Assembly (NCBI RefSeq): GCF_010548275.1
Contig: NZ_JAAGLT010000001.1
Location: forward strand, 434,001 to 498,000
Length of the DNA: 64,000 nt
Source of the DNA: Streptomyces sp. SID12488
Lineage (GTDB): Bacteria > Actinomycetota > Actinomycetes > Streptomycetales > Streptomycetaceae
Direction of reading: 5' to 3'
The position numbers and the translations under genes are program-made. Shown one piece after another: positions 48,159-56,536 of this stretch (position 1 is the first letter of the stretch; each line of letters starts with the position of its first letter). A model generated the notes under the pieces. The model ran no database searches and was not told where the DNA came from. It saw only the letters and a program-made list of their open reading frames with translations.

Positions 48159-49933
48159 ACGCGACGCCTCCTCGGACCGAGGGAGAGACCAGAGTGACGC
48201 TGCCCGCGGCACGCGCCGCTGCACCGGCCGCGAAGGAAAGCGGAGACGGCGCCGGAGAGCAAGGCGACGAGGGCAGCGCCGGCAACCAACCCGCCGGACT
48301 CGCCCCCGTCTCCAGGAAATTCCTCGCCAAGGCCACGCTTGTCACGGCCGTCCTCTCGGTCGCGGGCGCTCTGCTCGGGCTGGTCCGGGACCAGTCGCTG
48401 GCCCGGCTGTTCGGGGCCGGCAGTGACACGGACGCCTTCCTGGTCGCGTGGACCGTGCCGGAGTTCGCGGCGACGCTCCTCATCGAGGACGGGCTGGCCT
48501 TCGTCCTGATCCCGGCGTTCAGCATGGCGCTGGCCCGGCGCGCCCACGGTGCACCGGGCGATCCGGTGCGGGCGCTGGTCGCCTCGACGCTGCCCCGGCT
48601 GGCGCTGGCCTTCGCGGCGGTCGGCGCGCTGCTGATCGCCACCGCCCCCTACCTGGTCGAGGCACTCGCCCCCGGCCTGCCCGACCCGTCGCTCGCCATC
48701 GACTGCACCCGCCTCACCGCGACCTGCGTCCTCAGCTTCGGGCTCGCCGGATACTGCAGCGCGGCCCTGCGCGCGCACCGGCGTTTCCTGGCGCCGGCGG
48801 CGATCTACGTGGCCTACAACACCGGCATCATCACGGCGATGTTCGTGCTGGGCGGACGCTGGGGGGTGCGCTCGGCGGCGGTCGGGGTGGCGGTGGGCGG
48901 CGCCTTGATGGTTGTCACCCAACTGCCTTCTGTTCTACGGCAGTTGCGTCGGCGCCGGTCTGCCGTGCCGGACGAGATCGTGCTGGAGGAGACGTCCGGG
49001 GCGCCGATGGCGTTCGCGCTCGTCGCGCCCGTGCTGCTCTTCGCACTGACCCGGCAGTCACAGGTGCTCATCGAGCGTTTCCTCGCCTCCACGCTCCCCG
49101 CCGGGGCCATCTCGCACCTGAACTACGCGCAGAAGGTGGCGCAGATCCCGATGACGCTGTCGCTGATGCTGTGCACGGTCACCTTCCCGGTGGTCGCGCA
49201 GGCCATCGCGGAGGGCGACACCGAGCGGGCCCGCAGCCGGGTGGAGCGGGACATCGCGCTGGCCGCCTGGGTGGTGCTGCTCGGTGCGGCCTCGGTGGTC
49301 GCCTGTGCGCCGCAGGTCATCGAACTCCTCTTCCAGCGGGGCGCGTTCACCGCCCGGGACACCGAGGCGACGGCCACCGTGATGCGTGTGTACGCGGTCG
49401 GGCTGCTCGGGCACACCCTGGTCGGCGCGCTCGTCCGCTCGTACTTCTCCTCGAACCGGCCGACCTGGTATCCGCTGGCCGCGATGGCCGTGGGCATCGC
49501 CGCGACCTCGTGGATCGGCGCGTGGACGGTCGGTCCGTGGGGGGTGTGCGGGATCGCCGCCGCCAACGCCGCCGGGATCACCCTGTCGGCCGCCCTGCTG
49601 CTGTACGGGATGGGCCCGCGCAGTGTGCCCATCCGGAAGCGCCAGGTGCTGGCCGAGCTGAGCAAGCCGGTGCGCGCGGCCGTGTGCGCCACGGCCGCGG
49701 GGGCGTTCGTGACCAGCCGGATCGACGGGCCTCTGGCGGGACTCGCCGCCGGTACGGCGACCGTCACCGTCGTCTACTTCCTGCTCGGCCGGCTCATGCG
49801 GGCCCAGGCCGTGCAGAGCTTCGTCCTCGCACTCCGTTCCGTACGCTCCATGACCCGAAGGCTTCCGCATGCCCGCAAGCGCACCCGCTCCCATGCCCGC
49901 CCCCGTACCCGCCGCCGCGACCGGGTCCGCTGA
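48155..49933 (+). CDS. MurJ/MviN-like lipid-linked glycan flippase
   Basis: 592 aa from ATG 48155 (ATGA overlap). About 14 membrane helices. MurJ-like segments: LLGLVRDQSLARLFGAGSDT, PEFAATLLIEDGLAFVLIPA and PMTLSLMLCTVTFPVVAQ. It would serve as the Wzx-type flippase for this polysaccharide; essential housekeeping MurJ is probably elsewhere. A 45-residue low-complexity cytoplasmic head precedes the first helix and a very Arg-rich tail ends it. The tail is where the deacetylase gene overlaps by 65 bp. Confidence 0.87.
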   Translation: MNATPPRTEGETRVTLPAARAAAPAAKESGDGAGEQGDEGSAGNQPAGLAPVSRKFLAKATLVTAVLSVAGALLGLVRDQSLARLFGAGSDTDAFLVAWTVPEFAATLLIEDGLAFVLIPAFSMALARRAHGAPGDPVRALVASTLPRLALAFAAVGALLIATAPYLVEALAPGLPDPSLAIDCTRLTATCVLSFGLAGYCSAALRAHRRFLAPAAIYVAYNTGIITAMFVLGGRWGVRSAAVGVAVGGALMVVTQLPSVLRQLRRRRSAVPDEIVLEETSGAPMAFALVAPVLLFALTRQSQVLIERFLASTLPAGAISHLNYAQKVAQIPMTLSLMLCTVTFPVVAQAIAEGDTERARSRVERDIALAAWVVLLGAASVVACAPQVIELLFQRGAFTARDTEATATVMRVYAVGLLGHTLVGALVRSYFSSNRPTWYPLAAMAVGIAATSWIGAWTVGPWGVCGIAAANAAGITLSAALLLYGMGPRSVPIRKRQVLAELSKPVRAAVCATAAGAFVTSRIDGPLAGLAAGTATVTVVYFLLGRLMRAQAVQSFVLALRSVRSMTRRLPHARKRTRSHARPRTRRRDRVR

Positions 49934-50669
49934 CCGTGACCGAAGAGCCGCCCGTGCGGGTTCCGTGCCCTGGGTGGCGATGTACCACTCGGTGGGCGAC
50001 TGCTCGGACGACCCGTACCGCGTCACGGTCACGCCCGAGCGCCTCGACGCCCAACTGCGCTGGCTGGACCGGCGCGGGCTGCGGGGCGTGGGTGTGGCCG
50101 AGCTGCTCGCCGCCCGTTCCCGGGGCGAGGGGCGCGGGCTCGTCGGGCTCACCTTCGACGACGGGTACGCCGACTTCCTGACCGACGCCCTTCCGGTGCT
50201 GGAGCGTTGGAAGTGCGGCGCGACCCTGTTCGTCCTGCCGGGACGGCTCGGCGGGGAGAACGTCTGGGATCCGCTGGGCCCGCGCAAGCCACTGCTCACG
50301 GCGGAGGGCATCCGCGCCGTAGCCGGGGCTGGTGTCGAGATCGGGTCGCACGGGCTCACGCATGTCGACCTGACGAAGGCGGACGACGAGCTGCTGCACG
50401 CCGAGGTCGCCGAAAGCAGAGCGCTGCTCGCCGAGTTGAGCGGTGCTCCGGTCCAGGGGTTCTGCTATCCGTACGGGACCGTCGACCGGCGGGCGGCCGA
50501 TGCCGTGAAGGCGGCCGGTTACGGATACGGCTGCGCGATCGACCCGGGCCCGCTCAACGGCGTCCATGTCCTCCCCCGCGTCCACATCGGCGAGAACGAC
50601 ACCTCCGTACGCCTCCATCTCAAGTACCGGCTGCACCGGCTTCGGCGCCGACCGGTCGAGGGGGCGTGA
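49869..50669 (+). CDS. Polysaccharide deacetylase (CE4)
   Basis: 266 aa. NodB-type motifs: WVAMYHSVGD, catalytic Asp in GLTFDDGYADF, metal ligands in EIGSHGLTHVDL, and FCYPYG. No signal peptide is obvious, only an Ala/Pro-rich head, so a cytoplasmic or membrane-edge site is possible. It would remove N-acetyl groups from the glycan or its precursor. Start chosen for family fit; it lies inside the flippase 3-prime end. Confidence 0.87.
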   Translation: MPASAPAPMPAPVPAAATGSADRDRRAARAGSVPWVAMYHSVGDCSDDPYRVTVTPERLDAQLRWLDRRGLRGVGVAELLAARSRGEGRGLVGLTFDDGYADFLTDALPVLERWKCGATLFVLPGRLGGENVWDPLGPRKPLLTAEGIRAVAGAGVEIGSHGLTHVDLTKADDELLHAEVAESRALLAELSGAPVQGFCYPYGTVDRRAADAVKAAGYGYGCAIDPGPLNGVHVLPRVHIGENDTSVRLHLKYRLHRLRRRPVEGA

Positions 50670-51859
50670 CGGCGGTGAAGGCCCTGCACATCATCACCGG
50701 CCTCGGTGTCGGCGGCGCCGAGCAGCAACTCCGGCTGCTGCTGCGGCACTTGCCGGTCGACTGCGATGTCGTGACGCTCACCAACCCGGGCTCGGTCGCC
50801 GACGGTCTGGTCGCCGACGGAGTCCGGGTCGTCCACCTCGGCATGGCCGGCAACCGCGACCTCGCCGCCCTGCCCCGACTGGTCGACGTCATCCGCTCGG
50901 GCGGCTACGACCTCGTGCACACGCACCTCTACCGGGCCTGCGTGTACGGCAGGATCGCCGCGCGGCTCGCGGGCGTACGGGCGATCGTCGCCACCGAACA
51001 CTCCCTCGGCGACTCACAGATGGAGGGGCGGCGGCTGACCGCCGGGGTCCGCGCGCTGTACCTCGCGAGCGAACGGCTCGGCCGCAGCACCGTCGCCGTG
51101 TCCCCCACGGTCGCCGAGCGGCTCCGCCGCTGGGGTGTGCCCGCGCCCCGGATCGAGGTCGTCCCCAACGGCATCGACCTGACCCGCTTCCGCTTCGACC
51201 CGGTCGCCCGCCGGCACACCCGCGAGCGCCTCGGGCTGCCCGAGGGGGCGTACGTCGTCGGCGGCGTCGGGCGGCTCGCACCGGGCAAGCGCTTCGCCGA
51301 CCTCATCGAAGCTCTGGCCCAACTCCCCTCCGACTACTGGCTGTTGCTCGTCGGCGGCGGCCCCGAGGAACACGTCCTGCGGCGCACCGCGAGCGAGGCG
51401 GGCGTGGCCGACCGGGTGCTGTTCACCGGCGAACGGCCCTACGTACCGGACGGCACCCCCGGCCCCGACCTGCCCTCCCTCACCTCCGCGATGGACCTGC
51501 TCGCCTCCCCCTGCCCGGAGGAGGCCTTCGGTCTCGCGGTCGTGGAGGCACTGGCCGCCGGGCTGCCCGTCCGGTACGTCTCCTGCCCGGCGATCGAGGA
51601 CCTGCCCCCGGAGGCCGCCGAGGGCGCCCGGCGCATCCCCGGGGGCGCGGACTCCTTCGCGCGCGCCCTCGCCGAGGCCCGCGCGCTGGGCCCACGGGAC
51701 CGCACGGCCCCCGCCGCCGCCCACCACTACGACATCACGCGCAGCGCCGCCCAGCTCATGGACGTGTACGCGGCGACCACCCCTGCCATGAACCCGACCC
51801 CGCCCACATCCCCATCCCCGTCTCCGTCTTCGTCACCCCAGGGAGCCCCATCCTCATGA
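50666..51859 (+). CDS. GT4-family glycosyltransferase
   Basis: 397 aa from GTG 50666, overlapping the deacetylase stop as GTGA. N-terminal ALHIITGLGVGGAEQQLRLL, middle VVPNGIDLTRFR, second half VGGVGRLAPGKRFADLIEAL and CPEEAFGLAVVEALAAGLPV (E-x7-E). The last 20 residues are Pro/Ser-rich. Second sugar-adding enzyme of the operon. Confidence 0.88.
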   Translation: MTAVKALHIITGLGVGGAEQQLRLLLRHLPVDCDVVTLTNPGSVADGLVADGVRVVHLGMAGNRDLAALPRLVDVIRSGGYDLVHTHLYRACVYGRIAARLAGVRAIVATEHSLGDSQMEGRRLTAGVRALYLASERLGRSTVAVSPTVAERLRRWGVPAPRIEVVPNGIDLTRFRFDPVARRHTRERLGLPEGAYVVGGVGRLAPGKRFADLIEALAQLPSDYWLLLVGGGPEEHVLRRTASEAGVADRVLFTGERPYVPDGTPGPDLPSLTSAMDLLASPCPEEAFGLAVVEALAAGLPVRYVSCPAIEDLPPEAAEGARRIPGGADSFARALAEARALGPRDRTAPAAAHHYDITRSAAQLMDVYAATTPAMNPTPPTSPSPSPSSSPQGAPSS

Positions 51860-52509
51860 CCGAGAACGCCAGCAGAGTCCCCCGCCTCACTCCCTTCACC
51901 CGTACCCGCGTCCTGCCCGCGTGGTACCTCCTCGCCGCGAGCACCGTGCTCGGCGGCCTCCTCGGCGGCGCCTACGGCACCTTCAAGGCGCCCACCTACA
52001 CGGCCACGAGCTACGTCGTCGCCGTACCGACCGAGAAGTCCGACCCGGCGTCCGCGCTCGGTTTCGCGCAGGCGTACGGGCGGGTCGCCACGCAGCTCGC
52101 GGTGCTCGGGGACGCCCAGGCGTGGGCGGGCGTACCGATGTCGACGCTGCGCAAGAGCGTGCAGACGGCGACCTCGCCGGACGCGCCCATGGTCGCCGTC
52201 TCGGCCACCTCCGCGCGCCCCGACCTCGCCGCCGACATGGCCAACGCCGTGGCCCGCTCCCTCACCCGGCACGCGAACGACACCAAGGAGTCCACCCACG
52301 TGGAGCTGCTCCAGTTCTCGCGCGCGGCCAAGCCGGCCGAGCCGTCCTCGGCCCCGGCCGCGGTGACCGGGCTGGTCGGCGCGAGCGCGGGCGGGCTGCT
52401 CGGCGGGCTGGTGCTGCTGGTGCGGCCCCGACGGCGTACCGAGGAACCGGCGCTCGCGGCCTCCGTACCGGGCCCGGCCGTCGCCGCCGACGCACATGGC
52501 CAGCTGTGA
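51856..52509 (+). CDS. Wzz/chain-length-determinant-like membrane protein
   Basis: 217 aa. Two membrane segments (about residues 21-41 and 168-188) flank a periplasmic-type loop: the Wzz/YveK (polysaccharide co-polymerase) layout, without a tyrosine-kinase domain. Segments GAYGTFKAPTYTATSYVVAV and AVTGLVGASAGGLLGGLVLL. It should set polymer length together with the Wzy-like protein. ATGA and GTGA overlaps on both sides. Confidence 0.82.
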   Translation: MTENASRVPRLTPFTRTRVLPAWYLLAASTVLGGLLGGAYGTFKAPTYTATSYVVAVPTEKSDPASALGFAQAYGRVATQLAVLGDAQAWAGVPMSTLRKSVQTATSPDAPMVAVSATSARPDLAADMANAVARSLTRHANDTKESTHVELLQFSRAAKPAEPSSAPAAVTGLVGASAGGLLGGLVLLVRPRRRTEEPALAASVPGPAVAADAHGQL

Positions 52510-53669
52510 CGGCCACGATCACGGGCGCCCTGCGCACCGAAGTCGTCAGCGACGAGGCCGCCTTCGCCGAACTGGCTCCGGCCTGGGGCCGGTTGTACCG
52601 GCGATGCGGCGCGGCGACCCCGTTCCAGAGCCATGCCTGGCTGCACTCGTGGTGGCTGTCCTACGGCGTCCCGGGCCGGCTGCGGGTCGTCGTCGTCCGC
52701 GATCCGGAGGGCGAACTCCTGGCCGCCGCCCCGCTGATGCGCGTACACCGCCCGCTGCCCGCCCTAGTGCCGCTCGGCGGGGCGATCTCCGACTACGGTG
52801 ACGTGCTCCTCGACGACGACACGGCCGACGAGGCCGCCGCCGCCCTCGCCGAGGGCCTCTCCGACGCCGCGCGCACCGCGCTGATCGACCTGCGCGAGGT
52901 CCGCCCCGGCGGCGCCGCCGAACGCGTGTACGAGCGCTGGCGCGGTCCGCGCCGCCAGGTCAGGGACTCCGTGTGCCTGGAGCTGCCCGCCGTGTCGATG
53001 GACGGTCTGGTCTCCCGGCTCCCCGCCGCCAAGGCCCAGCGGGTCCGCGCCAAGCTGCGCAAGCTGACCGCGCTCGGCGTAGAGCGGCGCGTCGTCGGCC
53101 CCGACGAGGTCGACGCGGCCCTGGCCCGCCTCCTCGAACTGCACCAACTCCAGTGGCAGGGAAGGAAGGTGACGTCGGAACATCTCCAGCCCCGGTTCCG
53201 TGAGCACCTCGCCCGGTCGGTCGGGCCGATGGTGCGCTCCGGGGACGCCGTGGTCACCGAGTTCCGCCTCGACGACAGCGTGGTCGCCGTCGATCTGACG
53301 CTGCTGTCGGGACGCCTCGCGGGCGGCTATCTGTACGGCGCCCATCCGGGCCTGCGGAAACGGAAGGCGGACGTCGCCGTGATGCTCCTCGACGCCTGCG
53401 CCCAGCACACCGGGGCGGGCGGGCACAGCACGCTGAGCCTGCTCCGCGGCGACGAGCCGTACAAGCACCACTGGCGCCCCGAACCCGTCGTCAACAAAAG
53501 GCTGTTGCTGGCCCGGCGGCTGACGGCACCGCTGATGTCGGCGGTCGTGTGCGATGTCGCCGCCCGCAGCCGGGGCAAGGAACTCCTGCGCCGGCTGCGG
53601 GAACGCGGCGGAAGCGGAAGCGGCAACGGCGGCGGAGGGGAAACCGGAAACGGTGGCGGCGGATCGTGA
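52506..53669 (+). CDS. GNAT-type acyltransferase (CelD/BcsL-like)
   Basis: 387 aa from GTG 52506. Two-lobed GNAT of the PF13480 type: TPFQSHAWLHSWWLSYG, RVRAKLRKLTALG, LLELHQLQWQGRK and SLLRGDEPYKHHW. Such proteins occur in exopolysaccharide and cellulose clusters and are thought to acylate the glycan. The final 25 residues are a Gly/Ser/Asn tail. Last gene of the coupled operon, converging on the glycosidase gene 22 bp away. Confidence 0.82.
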   Translation: MTATITGALRTEVVSDEAAFAELAPAWGRLYRRCGAATPFQSHAWLHSWWLSYGVPGRLRVVVVRDPEGELLAAAPLMRVHRPLPALVPLGGAISDYGDVLLDDDTADEAAAALAEGLSDAARTALIDLREVRPGGAAERVYERWRGPRRQVRDSVCLELPAVSMDGLVSRLPAAKAQRVRAKLRKLTALGVERRVVGPDEVDAALARLLELHQLQWQGRKVTSEHLQPRFREHLARSVGPMVRSGDAVVTEFRLDDSVVAVDLTLLSGRLAGGYLYGAHPGLRKRKADVAVMLLDACAQHTGAGGHSTLSLLRGDEPYKHHWRPEPVVNKRLLLARRLTAPLMSAVVCDVAARSRGKELLRRLRERGGSGSGNGGGGETGNGGGGS

Positions 53670-53691
53670 ACGACCCGCCGCCACCGGGCGG

Positions 53692-55044
53692 TCACCTGTT
53701 GCGCGACCACCAGTCGAACCTCAGGCACAGCTTCCCGCCCATCCAGTACTCCACCCAGTCGCCCAGATCCAGCGGCGAGCAGTTGGGCGGCGGCAGCGGC
53801 GCCGGCGGGGTGACCGGATCCGTGGGCTTCGGCGGCTCGGGGGTCGGTACCGGCGTCGGGACCGGCGGCACCGGGGTCGGCACGGTCGGCTCGGTGTCCT
53901 TACGGCCCGTCAGGATCTGGCGGTACACCTCGGACGCCTTCGGATTGCTGCCGCACTGCCACACGCCGTGCGGGCAGTAGTCGGTCAGCGTGTTGTACAG
54001 CGGCTTGTGCTCGTCCATCCACGCGAGCATGCGCCGCATGTACTCCGGATTGTCGCCGTTGCGGAACAGTCCCCATTCCGGATAGGAAATGGGCTTTCCG
54101 TGCGCCTTGGCGAAATCCACATGCGCCTGAAGTCCGTAGGGCTCACTCACCTGCTCGTCGAATGAGAGTCCCCGGGGCTGGTCATAGGCGTCCATGCCGA
54201 TGATGTCGACCGTGTCGTCCCCCGGATAGCACTGCGGCCACGGAATGGCGTCCTTGCCCCGGGTCGGATTGAAATCGAACCGGAATTTCTGGCCCGGCAC
54301 CGCCCGCATGGTGGTGACGATCCTGTTCCAGTACCTCTTCCAGGCCTCCGGGTCCGGCCCGCAGCGATGGGTGTACGTGATGCCGTTCATTTCCCAGCCG
54401 AGCACGATGACCGTGTCCGGAATGTTCAGCGCGACCAGCCGCTCGGCCAGGGCGCGGAAGTGGTGATCGTAGAGACCGGCCGCGCCGCGCCGCAGCTGCA
54501 CCTGGACCTGACGGTCGGAGACGCCCTCCTCGTTGCGCTCCAGCATGGGCACGTTGAGGACGAACAGCCGGTCCTCCTCGGCCCGCCGCCAGTCCGCCCA
54601 CACGTCGAGGAAGCCGGGCAGCCCTTCGATGTTGCTCCACCGGTCGCCCGGCAGATAGGTGTGGCCGACCTTGAGATCGGCATCGCCCAGCCAGCGGCTG
54701 AGCTCGGCGATCCTGGCCGTGCCCCGTTCACCGTCGTAGTCGACGTACGCGCCGAAAGCGGGGAGCTTGGGCGGCTCCGGTGGCTCGGGGGGTTCCGGCG
54801 GCTCGACCTTGGGCGGCTCGGGAGCCACCGGGGGTTCGGGGGTCACGGGCGCGACCGGTGCCACGATCCCGGTGGGCGGGGTCGGCTGCGTGACCGTGAC
54901 CGTGTCCGGTACGGGGACGGGAGGATCGGCCACCCCCGCGCCCACGGCGTGTCCCGGCCCAGTCGCCAGGACGGCCGACGCGGCGACCACGGCCGCCAGG
55001 AACGCCAGCCGTCCGGTGCGGGCCCGTCGCTTCTGTGGGGCCAT
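53692..55044 (-). CDS. Secreted glycoside hydrolase (GH26-like)
   Basis: 450 aa from ATG 55044 behind AAGGAG. Signal peptide to about residue 33, Pro-rich linker with EPPEPPEPP, then a TIM-barrel-like domain with probable acid/base in VLGWEMNG and nucleophile in YPEWGLF; AGLYDHHFRALAERL and DIIGMDAYD also fit GH26/GH5-clan enzymes. A second Pro/Thr linker and a short Cys-containing C-terminal part follow. It may trim the polysaccharide made by the convergent operon. Family number is tentative. Confidence 0.75.
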   Translation of the reverse strand: MAPQKRRARTGRLAFLAAVVAASAVLATGPGHAVGAGVADPPVPVPDTVTVTQPTPPTGIVAPVAPVTPEPPVAPEPPKVEPPEPPEPPEPPKLPAFGAYVDYDGERGTARIAELSRWLGDADLKVGHTYLPGDRWSNIEGLPGFLDVWADWRRAEEDRLFVLNVPMLERNEEGVSDRQVQVQLRRGAAGLYDHHFRALAERLVALNIPDTVIVLGWEMNGITYTHRCGPDPEAWKRYWNRIVTTMRAVPGQKFRFDFNPTRGKDAIPWPQCYPGDDTVDIIGMDAYDQPRGLSFDEQVSEPYGLQAHVDFAKAHGKPISYPEWGLFRNGDNPEYMRRMLAWMDEHKPLYNTLTDYCPHGVWQCGSNPKASEVYRQILTGRKDTEPTVPTPVPPVPTPVPTPEPPKPTDPVTPPAPLPPPNCSPLDLGDWVEYWMGGKLCLRFDWWSRNR

Positions 55045-55234
55045 GCCTGCTCCTTCCTCCACGCGCGTACTCCCTGTTCTCACACTGCGTGTTTTCGCAC
55101 TGCCTGTTCTCGTCCTGCCTTTTCACCTACTGACACTCAGTCATATGAGTATGAATTCCGCCACCGCGCTTGAGACTTTCGAGTGTTCCGCTCGCCCGCA
55201 CGAGTGAACCGACCCGAAGGAAACCCGAAAACAC

Positions 55235-56536
55235 ATGTCCGTGTCGCTGCTCGACACCCGCGTCCCCGCCGTCCTCGTGCGGACCGACCGGAATCCCTTT
55301 CACCACGGAACACTGGGCGCCGTACGCTCACTCGGCCGGGCGGGCGTCGACGTACACCTGATCGCCGACGTCGACGGAAGTCCCGTACGCAGATCCCGTT
55401 TCGTACGACAATTGCATCCGCCGCCGCTGCCCGGCGCCGCCTCCGCCGACATCGCCCACGCCCTGCTGCGGGTGGCCTCGCAGATCGCGCGGCCCGCCGT
55501 GCTGATCCCGCTCGACGACGCGAGCGCCGTCGCGGTGGGCCGGGCCCGGGCCGAGCTGGCGCCCGCCTTTCTGCTACCGCAGCAGCCCGGCCCGCTGGCC
55601 GAACGGGTGGCCGACAAAGCCGAACTGGCCGCCGTGTGTGCGGCCGTGGGCGTGCCTCACCCCCTGACACTCATCCCGGACAGCGCGACCGAGGCCGCCG
55701 CCGTGGCCTGGCACCTCGGGCTGCCGGCCGTGGCGAAGTGGAGCCGGCCCTGGCTGCTCCCGGCCGACAGCGACCTGCGCAGCACGGTCGTCGTGCGCTC
55801 GGCGCGGCAGGCCCGGGAGCTGTACCTGCGTACGGAGGAGGCGGGCAGCCGGCTGCTCCTCCAGGCGTTCCTGCCGCCGGGACCCGACCTCGACTGGTTC
55901 TGCCACGGGTACGTCGACCGCACCGGGACCGTGCGCGGCGGCGGCCCCGGCCGCAAGCTGCACGCCTGGCCGCGCGGCGCCGGACTCACGGCGGTGGGCC
56001 ACTGGACCCCGAACGCGTCGGTGTGGGCGCTCTCCGAACGCGTCGTCGGTGAACTGGGCTACCGGGGCATCTTCGACCTCGACTTCCGGCGCTGCGCCAC
56101 CACCGGCGACTACCACCTGCTCGACTTCAATCCGCGCCCCGGCGCCCAGTTCCGGCTCTTCACCGACACGGCCGGGCTGGACGTCGTACGCGCCCAGCAC
56201 CTCGACCTGACCCACCGTCCGCTGCCCGAGGGGGCGCCCCGGCCCGGGCGGGCGTTCGTGGTCGAGAACTACGCGCCGCTCAGCGCGCTGCGTCCGGCGC
56301 CGGCCGGCCGCGAACTGGCCTGGCACGCCCCGGACGACCTCGCGCCCGGCTGGGCGATGTGGGCCCTGTGGGCCCGGCACGCCGCCCGCCGCCTGCCGAC
56401 CCGGCTGCGCCGGCTGTGCGAACGGCCCGGACCGGACGACACCCAGGCCCGCGTGGTCCGGCAGGCGGTGGCCGACACGCCACAGCCACTGACCGCGGGC
56501 TCCCTTGCCGACGACGAGAAAGCGAACAGCTACTGA
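55235..56536 (+). CDS. ATP-grasp enzyme
   Basis: 433 aa. ATP-grasp features: PAVLVRTDRNPFHHGTLGAV at the N-terminus, VADKAELAAVCAAVGVPHPL before the lid, AVAKWSRPWLLP, and metal-binding GIFDLDFRR with LLDFNPRPGAQF. The family forges carboxylate-amine or carboxylate-thiol bonds with ATP. No signal peptide. The neighbouring flavoprotein gene starts on its stop codon (TGATG), so the two work together. Substrate unknown; addition of an amino acid to a glycan or small metabolite is possible. Confidence 0.8.
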   Translation: MSVSLLDTRVPAVLVRTDRNPFHHGTLGAVRSLGRAGVDVHLIADVDGSPVRRSRFVRQLHPPPLPGAASADIAHALLRVASQIARPAVLIPLDDASAVAVGRARAELAPAFLLPQQPGPLAERVADKAELAAVCAAVGVPHPLTLIPDSATEAAAVAWHLGLPAVAKWSRPWLLPADSDLRSTVVVRSARQARELYLRTEEAGSRLLLQAFLPPGPDLDWFCHGYVDRTGTVRGGGPGRKLHAWPRGAGLTAVGHWTPNASVWALSERVVGELGYRGIFDLDFRRCATTGDYHLLDFNPRPGAQFRLFTDTAGLDVVRAQHLDLTHRPLPEGAPRPGRAFVVENYAPLSALRPAPAGRELAWHAPDDLAPGWAMWALWARHAARRLPTRLRRLCERPGPDDTQARVVRQAVADTPQPLTAGSLADDEKANSY